Position numbers and translations under genes: made by a program
Shown: positions 21,210 to 32,489 of the stretch, piece by piece
Position numbering within the stretch: position 1 is the first letter of the stretch
Layout of the letters: each line of letters starts with the position of its first letter
NCBI RefSeq assembly: GCF_005239225.2
Contig: NC_133297.1
Span: forward strand, 22,171,882 to 22,235,881
Reading direction: 5' to 3'
Origin: Populus alba
Taxonomy: Eukaryota; Streptophyta; Magnoliopsida; Malpighiales; Salicaceae
Length of the DNA stretch: 64,000 bases
The notes under the pieces: generated by a model
Seen by the model: only the letters and a program-made list of their open reading frames with translations
The model's database searches: none
Told to the model about the DNA's origin: nothing

Positions 21210-22882
21210 CTATTTAATAGCATCCAACAAAGGTATATTGATCCTTACCTGTTTGAAAATTTTAAAGATTTCAGAGTTGTGATTGACTTTCCTTTGTTTG
21301 GTCATGGCATGAGGAAATTGGAGTGCTGGCGGGGAATCAGGCTTCTCTTTGCAATGTTCAGGTTCAACCCCTTTCTTACCCTTAGAGATAGACTCATTAT
21401 CTTTCTCACAAGGTTCAAGAATAGGTTTTTCAATAACCTTACCACTACGAATAGTGATGACTGATTTGACTTGATCCATGTGTTGGCTTCCAGAACTACT
21501 CGCATTTGCATTGTATTGCCCCTTTGGATTTTGCTGTGGTTGAGAAGGAAACTTACCTTTCTCTTGGAAATTGAGAGCAATTGTTAATTTTGCAAGAGCA
21601 TCTTTAAAATCTGTCATGCTTTGAGCAAGTTGAGTGTTGATTGTCTCCTGCTTTTCAATGAATGCATGCAATGTTTCCTCAAGATTTCTTCTAGGAGGTG
21701 GAGCATAAGGAGGTGCATATCCATGAGAATTTTGAAAATTATGGTGTGCTTGAAACGGTGGCTGTGAAGTTTGTGCATTGTTGCTATCACTCTTCCAACT
21801 AAAATTTGGGTGATTTCTCCAACCAGGGTTATCGTTTGTGAGTATGGGTTATGGTTGGGTCTTTGGAAACTGTTTAAAGCATGGGCTTGTTCATGGAGGC
21901 ATTCCCTAAAAGAAGGCAAAGTTGAACAATCATTTGTTGAATGTTCATTGATTTCACAGATTTGACACACAATATCTTGAACAAATTTTAATTGACCACT
22001 CTTTTTCAATTCTAGTGCCTCGACTTTTCTAGCTAAAGATGCAAACTTGGCTTGGAGGTCATGATCTTCCCTAAGGTTGTGCATACCTCCACTAGATGTA
22101 TGAGGTTGAGTTTTATTTGGTGCCTCATAAGTACCTGTGGTATCCCAATTTTGAGCATTTTCGGCTAGCAAGTCTAGGTACTCCATTGCTTCATTAGGGT
22201 CTTTATCTTCGAAAGTTCCATTGCACATCAATTCAACCATTTGTCTATCTCTAGGTGTTAAACCTTCATAAAAATGTGAAACCAATCTCCATGTTTCAAA
22301 ACCATGATGTGGGCAAGTATTAAGCAAATCTCGATACCTATCCCAACATTGGTAAAATGTTTCTCCTGGCTTTTGAGTGAAAGTGATGATTTGTCTTTTG
22401 AAAGAGTTTGTTCTGTGAGACGGAAAAAACTTCTTTAAAAATTGTTGTTGCATTTCATCCCAAGCACGAATGGATCCTGGTCTCAAATTTTGTAGCCATG
22501 TTTTAGCTTTATCTTTTAATGAAAAAGGAAAAAGCTTTAATCTAATGGTGCTCATGCTACAATTTGAGTTATTATATGTATTACAGACCTCCTCAAATTC
22601 CCTTAAATGCAAGTATGGATTTTCTAGGTCTAAGCCATGAAAAGAAGGTAAAAGTTGAATAATGCCTGGCTTAAAATTAAAATGAGATGCATCAGGAGGG
22701 AAAACTATGCATGAGGGTGCACTTTTTCTTGTGGGATTCATGTGGTCTCTTAGTGTTCTCATACGGTTATTCTCATTATTCTCATTATGAAGTGATTGAT
22801 TATCTTCTTCAGCCATATTTTCTAAAAATGATGAAGATACCCTACAAAGTCGACCACTTAATGTATGTGACCAAACTCTCAT
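21210..22882 (-). pseudogene. Gag of copy C, with one frameshift
   Basis: Starts MRVWSHTLSGRLCRVS at 22,882. The capsid-like core spans LHLREFEEVCNTYNN to AMEYLDLLAENAQNWDT. The zinc knuckle CQICEINEHSTNDC (C-x2-C-x4-H-x4-C) lies near 21,960. A base is missing near 21,830 compared with copies B and D (GTTATCGTTTG against GTTGTATGTTTG on the plus strand), shifting the frame. The correct frame continues in the 153-codon stretch 21,671-21,210 and ends NIPLLDAIK at a TAG. Gag would form the virus-like particle and bind the element RNA. Confidence 0.87.
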
Positions 22883-23014
22883 GCACGTGTAAAAAGAGAA
22901 TAAAAGGAAGAAAAGAAGAAAGAAGAAAAAGAAACAAAAGAAACAAAAGTTAAATAAAATGAAAAGTGAAAAGAGAAAATAAAATAAATATTATAATTTA
23001 TACAAGAATTTACC

Positions 23015-23032
23015 TCCCCGGCAACGGCGCCA
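23015..23032 (-). promoter_or_regulatory. Primer binding site of copy C
   Basis: Minus-strand TGGCGCCGTTGCCGGGGA, 6 nt from the end of the 5' LTR (GGTCGTGTCA). This tRNA-derived PBS is typical of Athila-like elements and primes minus-strand DNA synthesis. Confidence 0.9.
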
Positions 23033-23038
23033 AAAACT

Positions 23039-24776
23039 TGACACGACCAAAAGCTTGATGTCTTCTCCCAAGTGCAGGAGTGTCGAAGTAATAAATAACC
23101 CGGCAAGACCGGGGTCGAACCACAGAGAGGTTAATTGTATAAATTATAAATAACAAGACAACAACAACAATAACATCAATAAAAACAACAACAATAATAA
23201 CAATAATTATTATTATTATACTCAGTATGTGGCGTTGTTATACCTGAGAATGATCTAAAAGATCGGGTCATAGGTTTCCAGCCTATATACTGAGTTTATG
23301 AAAAAGATCAAAGATATATATTATAATATAAACAGAATGTAAATAATAATAATAATAATAATAACAGAAGAAGATGAAGAAATTAATGAGAACTTTGAGT
23401 TGGAAGATTAACGTAAGGATTAAGCAACGATAAAAACAAATGTCAAGGTTAGAGGATCCACTAATGGTACTTCAAACAAGTATAATATAAACTCTTATTA
23501 CTCAATTGGAAACCACACATAAAGGAGGTTCCAATCAGATTATAAATTGTTAACATGATTACATTAGTTATCTTATTCGAATAAAGCTAATACTTGTAAA
23601 TGTTCGCAGGCATTCATGATTATAACTTATGTTAACAACAAATCAAGTCCCTTTCATAGCTCAGGTGTCGGTTATACCATACAGTATGGGCTATGAAAGT
23701 ACCAAGTATTTGTTGTACCAAGTGTTATACAACATAAATCTAGATTAACCATTTAACAAGCAAAGTATTAAAAGTGAACAAGATAACAAATATAAAACAT
23801 GTTAGTATCCAACATTAAGGTCCATGTTAAGTTTATATTATACTTATTCTTACACCATTAGTGTACCCTTTTCGACTTGACATAATTAACTTAGCTAAAC
23901 ATAATGAAAGAAAGAAACATAAATAAACAAGATAAGAACATAAATGAGAAAGAAGTTAACTAAGTAAAGAAAATGAAATGAAGTGCATAAACTTGATATT
24001 AATGAAAGCAAAACATAAGCAATACAAAGAGAGAAAGCAAGAGCATGATCTTGATCTGGAAACCAAGATGCCTCAATACATGATAAGTGCCTCCTTTTAT
24101 AGGCCAAAATTTGAAACTATTGATTTGTTGACTAATTGATGAGTGGGTGGTCATATCTTGACTTGATAACAATCCTTATCTTCTTGTCTGAACAAGACGT
24201 CATTGTTAACATCATAATTTGCCCAGAATCCTCAGGAATGTTCTAGGAAATTGTCTCAGCTTTCCAACAAAAAAAAGATGAGGTCATTTGGACTTCTAGA
24301 ACTCAAGATATGGGCTGAACACTAAATAGTGTCTGGGCTGCAGGACAGCTTCGGACTTCTTCGTTGTTTCTATATTTTGGACTTGAAAACGGCCTTATTA
24401 GATCTTGGTGTCCAAATGAAAGTTGTAGGCCTATGTTTTACCTTTCCATCCATATAAAATGGACCTAAATCTGAAATCTAGAGCTCCAGATATCATCCAA
24501 TTACCAAGAAATGTTCCGGTTTGGACTGCACCGACATCTCTTTTCTAAGTTTGGCCATCTCTTTGTCCTTTAACTTTCAATGATTAAACTCGTCAATCAA
24601 TCCTTTTATTTATGTGATAGTCCTGCATTTAAAATGAGCATTTACCATAAATTAAGGTATCTTATAATATCAAACTTATTATTATAAAACATACTTTAGT
24701 TAAGGAGTTATTGATACTTCAAGTGCAAAATGATGATATAAAACCTTGATAAACATGCACTTTTAAGTACTAATCA
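23039..24776 (-). repeat. 5' LTR of copy C
   Basis: 1,738 bp, TGATTAGTACTT to GGTCGTGTCA on the minus strand. It is nearly identical to the 3' LTR; its (AAT)n tract is shorter (about 7 against 13 units). TATA box complement is at 24,093-24,101. Confidence 0.92.
24093..24101 (-). promoter_or_regulatory. Promoter TATA box of copy C (5' LTR)
   Basis: TATAAAAGG on the minus strand in the upstream LTR, so this is the copy that would drive the element transcript. Confidence 0.7.
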
Positions 24777-24781
24777 CTAGC
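24777..24781. repeat. Target site duplication of copy C, right
   Basis: CTAGC, identical to 12,842-12,846. Copy B LTR sequence resumes right after it. Confidence 0.9.
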
Positions 24782-25349
24782 ATTAGAATTGGAACCACCT
24801 GTACTCATGAAAGTTATAGTAAACTGTCTTATCTTTCCACGAAAAAATTATTGAGGTCATTTGGACTTCTAGAACTCGAGATATGGGTTGAACACTGAAT
24901 AGTGTCTCGGCTGCAGGACAGATTCGGACTTCTTCGTTGTTGCTATAATTTGGACTTGAAAATAGCCTTTTTAAATCTTGGACTCCACATGAAAGTTGTA
25001 GGCCTATGTCTTACCAAATCTATCCAAAACATTGAGGTCATTTGGACATCTAGAACACGAGATATGACCAAATTACCAAACAGTGTTCCAGTTTGGACTG
25101 CACCAACATCTCTTTTCTAAATTTGGCCCTCTCTTTGTCCTTTTAATTTCAGTATTTAAACTCATCAATCAATCCTTTCATTTATGCAGTAGACCTGTAT
25201 TTAAGATGAACATTTACTACAAATTAAAGGTATCTTATATTATTAGGTATGTTATTATAAAACATACTTTAGTTAAAGAGTTATTGATACTTCAAGTGCA
25301 AAATGATGATATAAAACCTTGATAAAAATGCACTTTTAAATACTAATCA
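24782..25349 (-). repeat. 5' LTR of copy B, part 2 (outer U3 end)
   Basis: Continues the LTR broken at 12,846 and ends at the family terminus (CTTTTAAATACTAATCA). It includes one U3 unit with GACTTCTAGAACTCGAGATATGGG and one with GACATCTAGAACACGAGATATGAC. Confidence 0.8.
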
Positions 25350-25504
25350 GTATGGTGATGAGTCATATGATTTTAGAATACAAATGTGTTGATTTATGAC
25401 CATTGATGTGTTAGGTGGTGTGATTGGGATTGAACCTTCAATTGGGAAAAGACACCCCATAGGAGGAACAAATAGGTGATTTTTACCCCCTTCTAGCATA
25501 ACAT

Positions 25505-26140
25505 GAGTTTCTAAAGTGAATTTATTACAAATGATCTATTGTTGTGCCATATGGAATGCTAAACTATCACGAATGATTGTATGAGTACTACGAAGGATCT
25601 ATTCTTGTATTGTACTAAATATTAACTATCACGAATAGTTGTATGAGTACTACAAAGGTTCTATCATTGTATCATACTGAATTAAAATTATCACGAATGT
25701 TTATATGAATATTGTGAAGGAGTTGTTGTTGTGTTATACAAAATGCTAAATTATTACAAATATTTGTATGAGTATTACAAAGAATCTATTATTATATTGT
25801 ACTGAATATTAACTATCATGAATAGTCATATAAGTATTACAAAGGATCTATCGTTGTATTATACTGAATGTTAATTTTCATGAATATTTGTATGAGTATT
25901 GTGAAGGATGTAATGTTGTGTTATGCAGAATGCTAAATTGTTATGAAATGCTTGTTTGAGTTTTACAAGGGATCTATTATTGTGTTGTACTAGACATTAA
26001 ACGATTACGGAATGTCTGTATGAGTATTATGAAGGGTCTACTATTATGTTATAGTGAATGTCAAATTGTTATGAATTGTTTGAATGAGCATTACAAAGGA
26101 TATATTATCATGTTATAATGATTTCATAAACCACTTATGG
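25505..26140 (+). repeat. ~62-bp degenerate tandem array
   Basis: About ten units built on TATCACGAATGNTTGTATGA then a TACGAAGGATCTATT block; unit starts at 25,563, 25,625 and 25,687 fix the period. Later units are more decayed. Confidence 0.75.
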
Positions 26141-26159
26141 AACGTTTGATTGGTTAATG

Positions 26160-26585
26160 TTATAATGGCATCTTAAGAGAATGACCAGGATGAATAAATG
26201 ATTAGCTTTGGCTAATGGCATCCTAAATGGATGACAGGGATGAACAAATGATTAGCTTTAGCTAATAGCATCCTAAGTGGATGACCGAGGTGAATAAATG
26301 ATTAGCTTCGATTAATTGCAACATAAGAGGATGACTAGGATGAATAAGCTTCATCCTAAATGGATGACCAAGATGAACAAATGATTAGCTTTGGCTAATA
26401 GCATCCTCAAAGGATGACCAGGATGAATAAATGATATAAATGATTAGCTTCGGCTAATAGCATCCTAAGTGGATGATCGAGGTGAATAAATGATTAACTT
26501 TGGTTAATTACATCCTAAGGGGATGACTGGGATGAATAAATGATTAGCTTTGGCTAATGGCATCTTAAATGGATAGCCAGATTTG
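26160..26585 (+). repeat. ~50-bp tandem array (GATTAGCTTTGGCTAAT type)
   Basis: About eight to nine units: GATTAGCTTTGGCTAATGGC, then ATCCTAAATGGATGACCAGG, then ATGAATAAAT. The inner CTTTGGCTAA and ATCC..GGAT parts can pair. It is homologous in inverted orientation to 46,450-46,700. Confidence 0.8.
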
Positions 26586-27136
26586 GGAGTTATGAGTTAG
26601 TTTCTAGAATTGATGCGTTCATGTGTACTATGTTTTGTATATACCAAGTATGAACAGACGAGTTAATCGCTCAATTAGTTGTCTGACCCTTTTTGTAAAG
26701 ACTTGTAATGAAAAATTGAAATGGAACATGGATGTGTATGTGTATGTGCAAACATGTAGATGTGATATGTATGAATATACATATGTGGTACTTTTCTTAC
26801 AAGGATGTTATGTTGTGAAATTACATTAGGTCAGGAAAAATGAAAGTACTAGTTATGTAACTTCGTTCGATACTCTTGAATGAACTCATGATGATAACGA
26901 GACTAGAACAAAAATGTGAATTTATAAGTATGTTAATACGATGTAATGTAAATCTATGAGTATGAAAATATAGTATTATGAGCATGTGTATTGAGAATTC
27001 ATTTTATGGGAATGTTGATTTTTTTTATCCTGTGTGCATTATGCCTTGTTAATGAATGAAATGTAATTATAAATATGCAGAATGATACGATGAAAAACAT
27101 ATCATTAGGTTACGGAATGTTTTTCACCATATCATT

Positions 27137-27142
<6 letters not shown>

Positions 27143-27218
<76 letters not shown>

Positions 27219-27226
27219 TATATATT
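27143..27226. repeat. (CA)n(TA)n microsatellite
   Basis: An uninterrupted CA run followed by a TA run, about 80 bp, near the end of the LTR-like fragment. Confidence 0.95.
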
Positions 27227-27263
27227 CCAATGATTTTGGCTTTGAAAAAGCCAGGTCATTACA

Positions 27264-28215
27264 TGAAAATTTACCTAGAGTTTCCTTGAATATTTTTCTA
27301 TGTTGGGATACATGTTTAGCTCAATCGGAGTTCGAGAAGGCCTTATTATATAGATCAGAACAGGTTATATGAATTTTGTTATTACTTTATTTTGACTTGT
27401 GGACTTCCTATTTGGTAAGGATCATTTTTCTACAAGGATGTTGTGGCTTGTTTTGAGAATTTCCTAATTCTACAAGGATCTTTAATCGACTGAAATATAA
27501 TTTCTAAGTGTAGTAAAGATTCATTAATGTTCCAAAATCCTTTTCTTACAGAGATTCCTTATTTATCATAATTACACAAGGAAAGAAGGGTTGGTGATAT
27601 TTAATGACAGATTGATTTCTAGGATAATATGGCAGCATTGTAGGCTATAAATAAGACTTATATCAGATTTGTATTGTTTTCTTTTCTTTTTCTCTTCCCA
27701 TAACAACATAGGGAATTAACTTATGAGTTTTATTTTTACTATCTCATTTATAGCCTAAGGCTTGTTTAGGCTTAATTAATACTTTATTTTAAGCTAGGAT
27801 CCAAGGCTTAATCAGATTAGGGTTTGGACTTATTAGTATAGGTTTTGAGTCGGTTTTATAAGTGTGTTAATTATGCCCATAATGATAGATTCATTATGGT
27901 TAATTTTTTCAAAAATACTTAAACTCTTGTAAGCCTAAGTTTTAGAAAACTTTTTTGATCAATAATACTTCTGAACTTTTTAAGTTTAACATGTGAGAAA
28001 GATTATTGCATTTTTTGGTTCTTGAACAAACTAAATTTAACTTATCAAAGATTAACTGACTTCGTGATGTCATTCAACTTTATTCCAATAGTGATGGTGC
28101 CTTATGAAAAGTTTTCCATGTGTCACACTCCTATCAGATCTCTTTTGACTTTCAAGGATCATATCTCAATCTTCATGGTGGGTTGTATGACTATGTGATG
28201 ATGAGGTTCACGTCA
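27264..28215 (+). repeat. Possible LTR followed by a methionine-tRNA-like primer binding site
   Basis: Starts TGAAAATTTACC and ends TTCACGTCA. A TATA box (GCTATAAATAAG) lies near 27,643. Two bases after the end is TGATATCAGAGC, one base from the common plant retrotransposon PBS TGGTATCAGAGC. No gag or pol follows, so this would be an isolated LTR with leader, perhaps of a Ty1/copia element. The left border is only a TG next to another LTR end. Confidence 0.35.
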
Positions 28216-28217
28216 GT

Positions 28218-28229
28218 TGATATCAGAGC
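28218..28229 (+). promoter_or_regulatory. Possible primer binding site
   Basis: TGATATCAGAGC, one mismatch from the initiator-Met type PBS. Confidence 0.35.
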
Positions 28230-28499
28230 TAGGCTCCAAAAACATGTCATATCTTTCTAAATTTTTTGTTTTCCTAGTGTTCTTTAAGTTTTCAGTGTTT
28301 GTGTCAATCTTCCTCTTCTTTGTGTCAGCAATATCTTAGTATAAACAACTAAGTTTGGCTTAATGGCCTTATCTAAAATGATATACATTTCTTTTTTTCT
28401 ATTTTCTTCCTCCCAAATGTTCCCAAATCTATTATTTTAAACATCTCATGATCATTCCATCACAACCTATAAACACCTAAAATAAAGAGGGGTAAAGCC
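28230..28499. other. Stretch without recognisable features
   Basis: A/T-rich sequence after the possible PBS. No reading frame or repeat that I can support. Confidence 0.5.
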
Positions 28500-28790
28500 A
28501 GAAATGACTCCATCATCATTGTTGATTTAAAAATAAGTAGTGACACAATTTTCATTGTGGATTTTTGAATCAACAGCGACACAAATTTCGTTGTCGATTT
28601 CTGAATCGACAACATAGTTTCATTGTTAATTTTTTAATCGACAGTGACATAATTTTCATTGATGATTTCTGAGTCAACATGGGCTGAGTGAGTTGATGAA
28701 TCTATGCGTCAGTTGTGGAAGCAGTTTCATTGATGATTTTTTAGTCAACAACGACTCAGTTTTCTTGATGATTTCTGAGTCAACGGTACA
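28500..28790. repeat. Degenerate hairpin-forming tandem array
   Basis: Six to seven units of about 40 bp, each with a palindromic core such as GTCGATTTCTGAATCGAC separated by a CAACGACACAATTTTCATT-type spacer. The layout resembles the GCTGCCGATTTCTGTATCGG hairpin arrays of the element F LTR. Confidence 0.6.
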
Positions 28791-28933
28791 AACCCGAAAA
28801 ATCTTGTCTTTGGCTGAACCATACTAGGAAGAATATTAATATTACATTTCAAGTTTTAGGATATAAGTCTATTAATTTACAAATAATTACATGGCTGAAG
28901 GCAAAAGGTAACTAAATTAAGATAACTCTTGAT
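28791..28933. other. Stretch without recognisable features (left flank of copy D)
   Basis: No gene. It ends at the GCGAT duplication and resumes after copy D at 38,514 as CCTGATGGACC. Confidence 0.5.
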
Positions 28934-28938
28934 GCGAT
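28934..28938. repeat. Target site duplication of copy D, left
   Basis: GCGAT before TGACACGACC; the right copy at 38,509-38,513 is GCGAC. The single difference is compatible with C-to-T change at a former CpG-type or other C. Confidence 0.75.
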
Positions 28939-29114
28939 TGACACGACCAAAAGATTGATGTCTTCTTCTAAGTGCAGGAGTGTCGAAGTAATAAATAACC
29001 CGGCAAAACCGGGGTCGAAACCACAAAGAGGTTAATTGTACAAATTATAAATAACAATAATATAATAACAACAACAACAATAATAACGACAATAATAATA
29101 ATAATTGTAATGTA

Positions 29115-29176
<62 letters not shown>

Positions 29177-29177
29177 C

Positions 29178-29217
<40 letters not shown>

Positions 29218-30853
29218 CAGTATGTGGCGTTGTTATACTTGAGAATGATCTAAAATATCGGATCACAGGTTTCCAGCCTATATACTGAGTTTATGAAAAA
29301 GATCAAAGAGATATATTATATAATATAAACAAAATGTAAATAATAAAAATAATAATAGTAATAATATTAATAGTAATAGTAATAATAATAGTAATAATAA
29401 TAATAATAAAAGAAGAAAAAGATGAAGAAATTAATGAGAACTTTGGGATGAAAGATTAATGTAAGGATTAAACAATGATAAAAACAAATGTCAAGGTTAG
29501 AGGATCCACTAATAGCATTTCAAACAAGTATAGTATAAACTCTTATTACTCAATTTGGAAACCACACATGAAGGAGGTTCCAATCGGATGATTTGTCATT
29601 AATAGCTCATTATAAATTATTAACATGATCATATTAATTATCTTATTTACATAACACCAAACTTTTAAATATTGTCATGAATTCATGATGTTAACTGATG
29701 TTAACAACAAATCAAGTTCCTTTCTAGCCTAGGTGTAGGTAATACCATACGGTTAGGTTATGAGAGTGCCAAACATTTGTTGTACCAAGTGTTATACAAC
29801 ACAAATCTAGATTAACCATTTAACAAGCAAGGTATTAAGAATTAGTAAGATAAAAAGATAAGACATGTTAATATTAAACATTAAGGTCCATGTTGAGTTT
29901 ACACTATACTTATACTTACACCATTAGTGTAATCTTTTCACCTTGACATAATAAACTTAGCTAAACATAATGAAGAAGAGAAACATAAATAAACAAAACA
30001 AGAACATAAATAAGATACAAGTTAACTAAGGAAAGGAAAAGGAAATTGTAAAAGCATAAACAAGATATTAATGAAAGCAAAACTTAAGAATTACACAAAA
30101 TATAAAGAGAGAAATAAAGAGCATGAACTTGATCTAAACAACCAAGCTCCCTAATGCATGGCAAACCTCCTTTTATAGGCCAAACTTCGGAATTATTGAT
30201 TTGATGACTAATTGTTGAGTGGGTGGCCAACTTTTGACTTGGTGAAAATCCTTTTCTTGTTGTCTGAATAAAAAAAAAATGCTACCATCTGAACTGGGTC
30301 CACTGGAAAACATGAAAGTTGTAGGAAATTGACTCAGCTTTCCAGGAAAAAAAATGGAGGTAATTTGGACTTCTAGAACTCCAGATATGGGCCAAACACT
30401 GAACAGTGTTTGGGCTACAAGACAGATTCGGACTTCTCCGTTGTTGCTATAATTTGGACTTGAAAACGGCCTTCTTAGATCTTGATGAAAACATGAAAGT
30501 TGTAGGCCAATGTCTTACTGAATCTCTGTAAAACTTTGAGGTCATTTGAACATCTAGAACTCGAGATATGACCCAATTACAGAACAGTATTCGAGTTTGG
30601 ACTGCACCAACATCTCTTTTCTAAGTTTCACCCTCTCTTTATCTTCACAAATTTCAGTAGTTGAATTCATCAATCAATCCTTTGATTTATGTGATAGGCC
30701 TGCATTTAAGATGAACATTTACCATATATTAGGGCATTTTATAGTATTAGACTTGTTATTATAAAACATGCTTTAGTTAAGGAGTTATTGATACTTTAAG
30801 TGCAAAATAATGATATAAAACCTTGATAAATATGCACTTTTAAGTACTAATCA
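28939..30853 (-). repeat. 3' LTR of copy D
   Basis: 1,915 bp, same termini as copy C. It contains long (GTA)n and (AAT)n runs near 29,115-29,215 and 29,340-29,410, the hairpin at 29,719-29,765, a TATA complement at 30,169-30,177 and two 181-bp-spaced U3 units (AAACATGAAAGTTGTAGG at 30,308 and 30,489). Confidence 0.9.
29115..29216. repeat. (AGT)n(AAT)n trinucleotide microsatellite
   Basis: About 20 AGT repeats followed by about 13 AAT repeats inside the R/U5 part of the LTR. The other D LTR has a similar tract at 36,955-37,050 with the order reversed and mixed ACT units. Confidence 0.9.
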
Positions 30854-30868
30854 CACCCCCCAACCAGC
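30854..30868 (-). promoter_or_regulatory. Polypurine tract of copy D
   Basis: Minus-strand GGTTGGGGGGTGTG-type tract abutting the LTR start, the same as copy C. Confidence 0.85.
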
Positions 30869-31851
30869 TTATTACTAGTCCCTAGTAATCAAAGCGTTAA
30901 AATAGAAAAATAATTTGCAAATTCCATAAAGCAAGACATTCATCATTCAACTTACTTTAATTTATCCAGATAAACAAACTCTCATTAAATTCATATATCT
31001 GCTCAATACCTCTTAAACAAGATATTACTAAACCTTTCTTTTGTGCTCAAAATATCAACATATAGTTATGGGGCTTTACTTGGAAGAAAAACAAATTTTA
31101 TTTTGTTCTAATGTTTAAGGCTAACTACATTAGGTTGGGATATTATTTTTTTTCTTTTTATTTATTTATTTATTTATATACACATACAACTTGAAACATA
31201 ATGTATCTTTAACCCATATAACGAGTTTTAGGCTAATGACTCCTAGACTTGTTGGTCTTAGGGCATTAGGTGTTGAGACACCCCTACGAGCTTAGCAACT
31301 CGGGTTGCAGATACTGATACGTAGATAGTGCAATGTTTGATTCCCTTAAGCTTTTCTCCTCAACCCATATAATAAGCGTTGGGCCAATAGCTTCCAAGTC
31401 AGTTGACTTTAGGGTATTAAGTGTTAAAACACCCCTTCAGGCTTAATTGCTTAGGTTAGGGAGGCTACGAAACCAAACTTATCTACCTTTTTATTATCAT
31501 TGTTTTTTTTTTGTTTTTTTTTTGTAAATTATATAGCTCTTAGTTGTTACCTTTAACAAAAGAACATAAATAATATAATAATCCAATGTGCAACCCACAA
31601 TCAACAGTTTTGCAAATAGTTTATCAAATAGAAAACACAATTTTATTTTTTTATATAAATATCAACTACTACCCTTTCCCCCCAACCAAAATGAGACATT
31701 GTCCTCAATGTCTTAAGGTAGAAAGATAGAGTACAGAAGACATCACTTGAAATAGCGAACACTGACAAACCTAAAACACACTTAAACAAATATAAGAAAC
31801 AACAAAACACAATAATAAAACCAAAAGACACAGTTTTTTACAAACAAATGC
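30869..31851 (-). other. Noncoding 3' region of copy D
   Basis: No gene. It contains the two-copy repeat (31,211-31,310 and 31,362-31,470) and the purine-rich motif at 31,668-31,720. It is about 280 bp shorter than in copy C, partly by loss of sequence near 31,540-31,610. Confidence 0.6.
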
Positions 31852-32489
31852 TCAAATTCAATCTAAGCTTTTTATGGCTTTCCTTAGTTGACCAATTTAT
31901 GCGACTCATAGAGGGATTAATTACAGGGATGAAATATTGTAATTGGTCAATCAATTGTTCAGCAGTAGCAGTAGAGATTATGATTTGTCGTGCTGAATGT
32001 TAGAAATTCTTGTTCCACACCATGTTCAAAAAAAGACAACAACTTATCATAAAAACCATTAACATTTAACAAACCTATGGGTTTATGGTGAATGTGCAGT
32101 TGGGCCCAAGAGAAAATATGAAAGATCTCTTCTAATGTGCCCAGACCACCTGGTAAGGCAATGAAGGCATCAGCATGGTTAAACATTGCATTCAGTCGAT
32201 TAGACATTGTGGGGACCTGTAATTCCTCTCCAATTATTTTTCCAATAATGCCCCCTTGTGCTAAAGCTTTGGGGACAACCCCCAAAACTTGACTACCTCC
32301 TAAAAATGCAGCTATTGGCACTCCCCCCATTAACCCAAAGATGCCTCCTCCATACACTAAATGAATCTTTCGCTTAGCTAGTACCTGACCAAGATGATTT
32401 GCTGATTCTAAAAACTCTTTTTCTTTCCCAGGACTGGATCCACTGAAAACACAAATATTGTTTATGTGATTACTTGAGGAACCTGTCAT
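31852..32489 (-). pseudogene. LOG-like enzyme, late frameshift (element D)
   Basis: Open for 176 codons from MTGSSSNHINNICVFSGSSPGK. It keeps VYGGGIFGLMGG, NRLNAMFNHADAFIALPGG with the full signature PGGLGTLEE, and HHKPIGLLNVNGFYD. A 2-base loss near 31,998 (CTGAATGTTAG against CTGAAGATGTTAG on the plus strand) shifts the frame after VEQEFLTFS. The last 40 residues are replaced by a short unrelated tail and the C-terminal helix is lost. Everything containing known active-site residues survives, so residual activity cannot be excluded, but I treat it as a pseudogene. Confidence 0.82.

Larger units (their letters stand above)
12847..24776 (-). mobile_element. Nearly complete Athila element C carrying a cysteine-rich ORF and a LOG ORF (11,930 bp)
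   Basis: Both LTRs, primer binding site, polypurine tract and a perfect 5-bp target duplication are present. Minus-strand order is LTR, PBS, gag, protease, RT, RNase H, integrase, accessory cysteine-rich ORF, LOG ORF, noncoding region, PPT, LTR. Assignment to Athila rests on the DLGA protease, the integrase end [18 protein letters not shown], the gag and the PBS TGGCGCCGTTGCCGGGGA. By eye the two LTRs differ by about two dozen substitutions in ~1.74 kb plus microsatellite length, so insertion was fairly recent. gag-pol has one frameshift and four TAG codons, so it is not autonomous as sequenced. Confidence 0.93.
5632..25349 (-). mobile_element. Athila-type copy B, split by nested copy C
   Basis: Minus-strand order is 5' LTR (24,782-25,349 continuing at 12,187-12,846), gag (12,086 down), protease, RNase H tail, integrase/accessory fusion, LOG, noncoding region, polypurine tract (6,963-6,977) and 3' LTR (6,962 down to about 5,632). 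RT is missing: the protease region joins the RNase H tail around 9,780-9,840. The gag leader joins LTR sequence at about 12,187 with no primer binding site or U5, so both LTRs lack the R/U5 end. Copy C (12,847-24,776 plus its CTAGC duplication) sits inside the 5' LTR. Removing it joins the two LTR parts cleanly. Confidence 0.85.
25350..27263 (+). repeat. LTR-like fragment with tandem arrays, related to the Tekay LTR of element F
   Basis: No coding capacity. It holds a ~62-bp array, then a ~50-bp array whose unit (GATTAGCTTCGGCTAATAGC) also occurs on the opposite strand in the LTR of element F, then a CA/TA microsatellite. It ends with AGCCAGGTCATTACA, comparable to the F LTR end AGCCGGGTTGTTACA. 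The order and end suggest a plus-strand solo or truncated LTR of a Tekay relative. Confidence 0.5.

Noticed and set aside
26623..26829. 68-codon frame MYYVLYIPSMNRR
   Set aside because: Isolated, no homologous frame in the related LTR and no domain.
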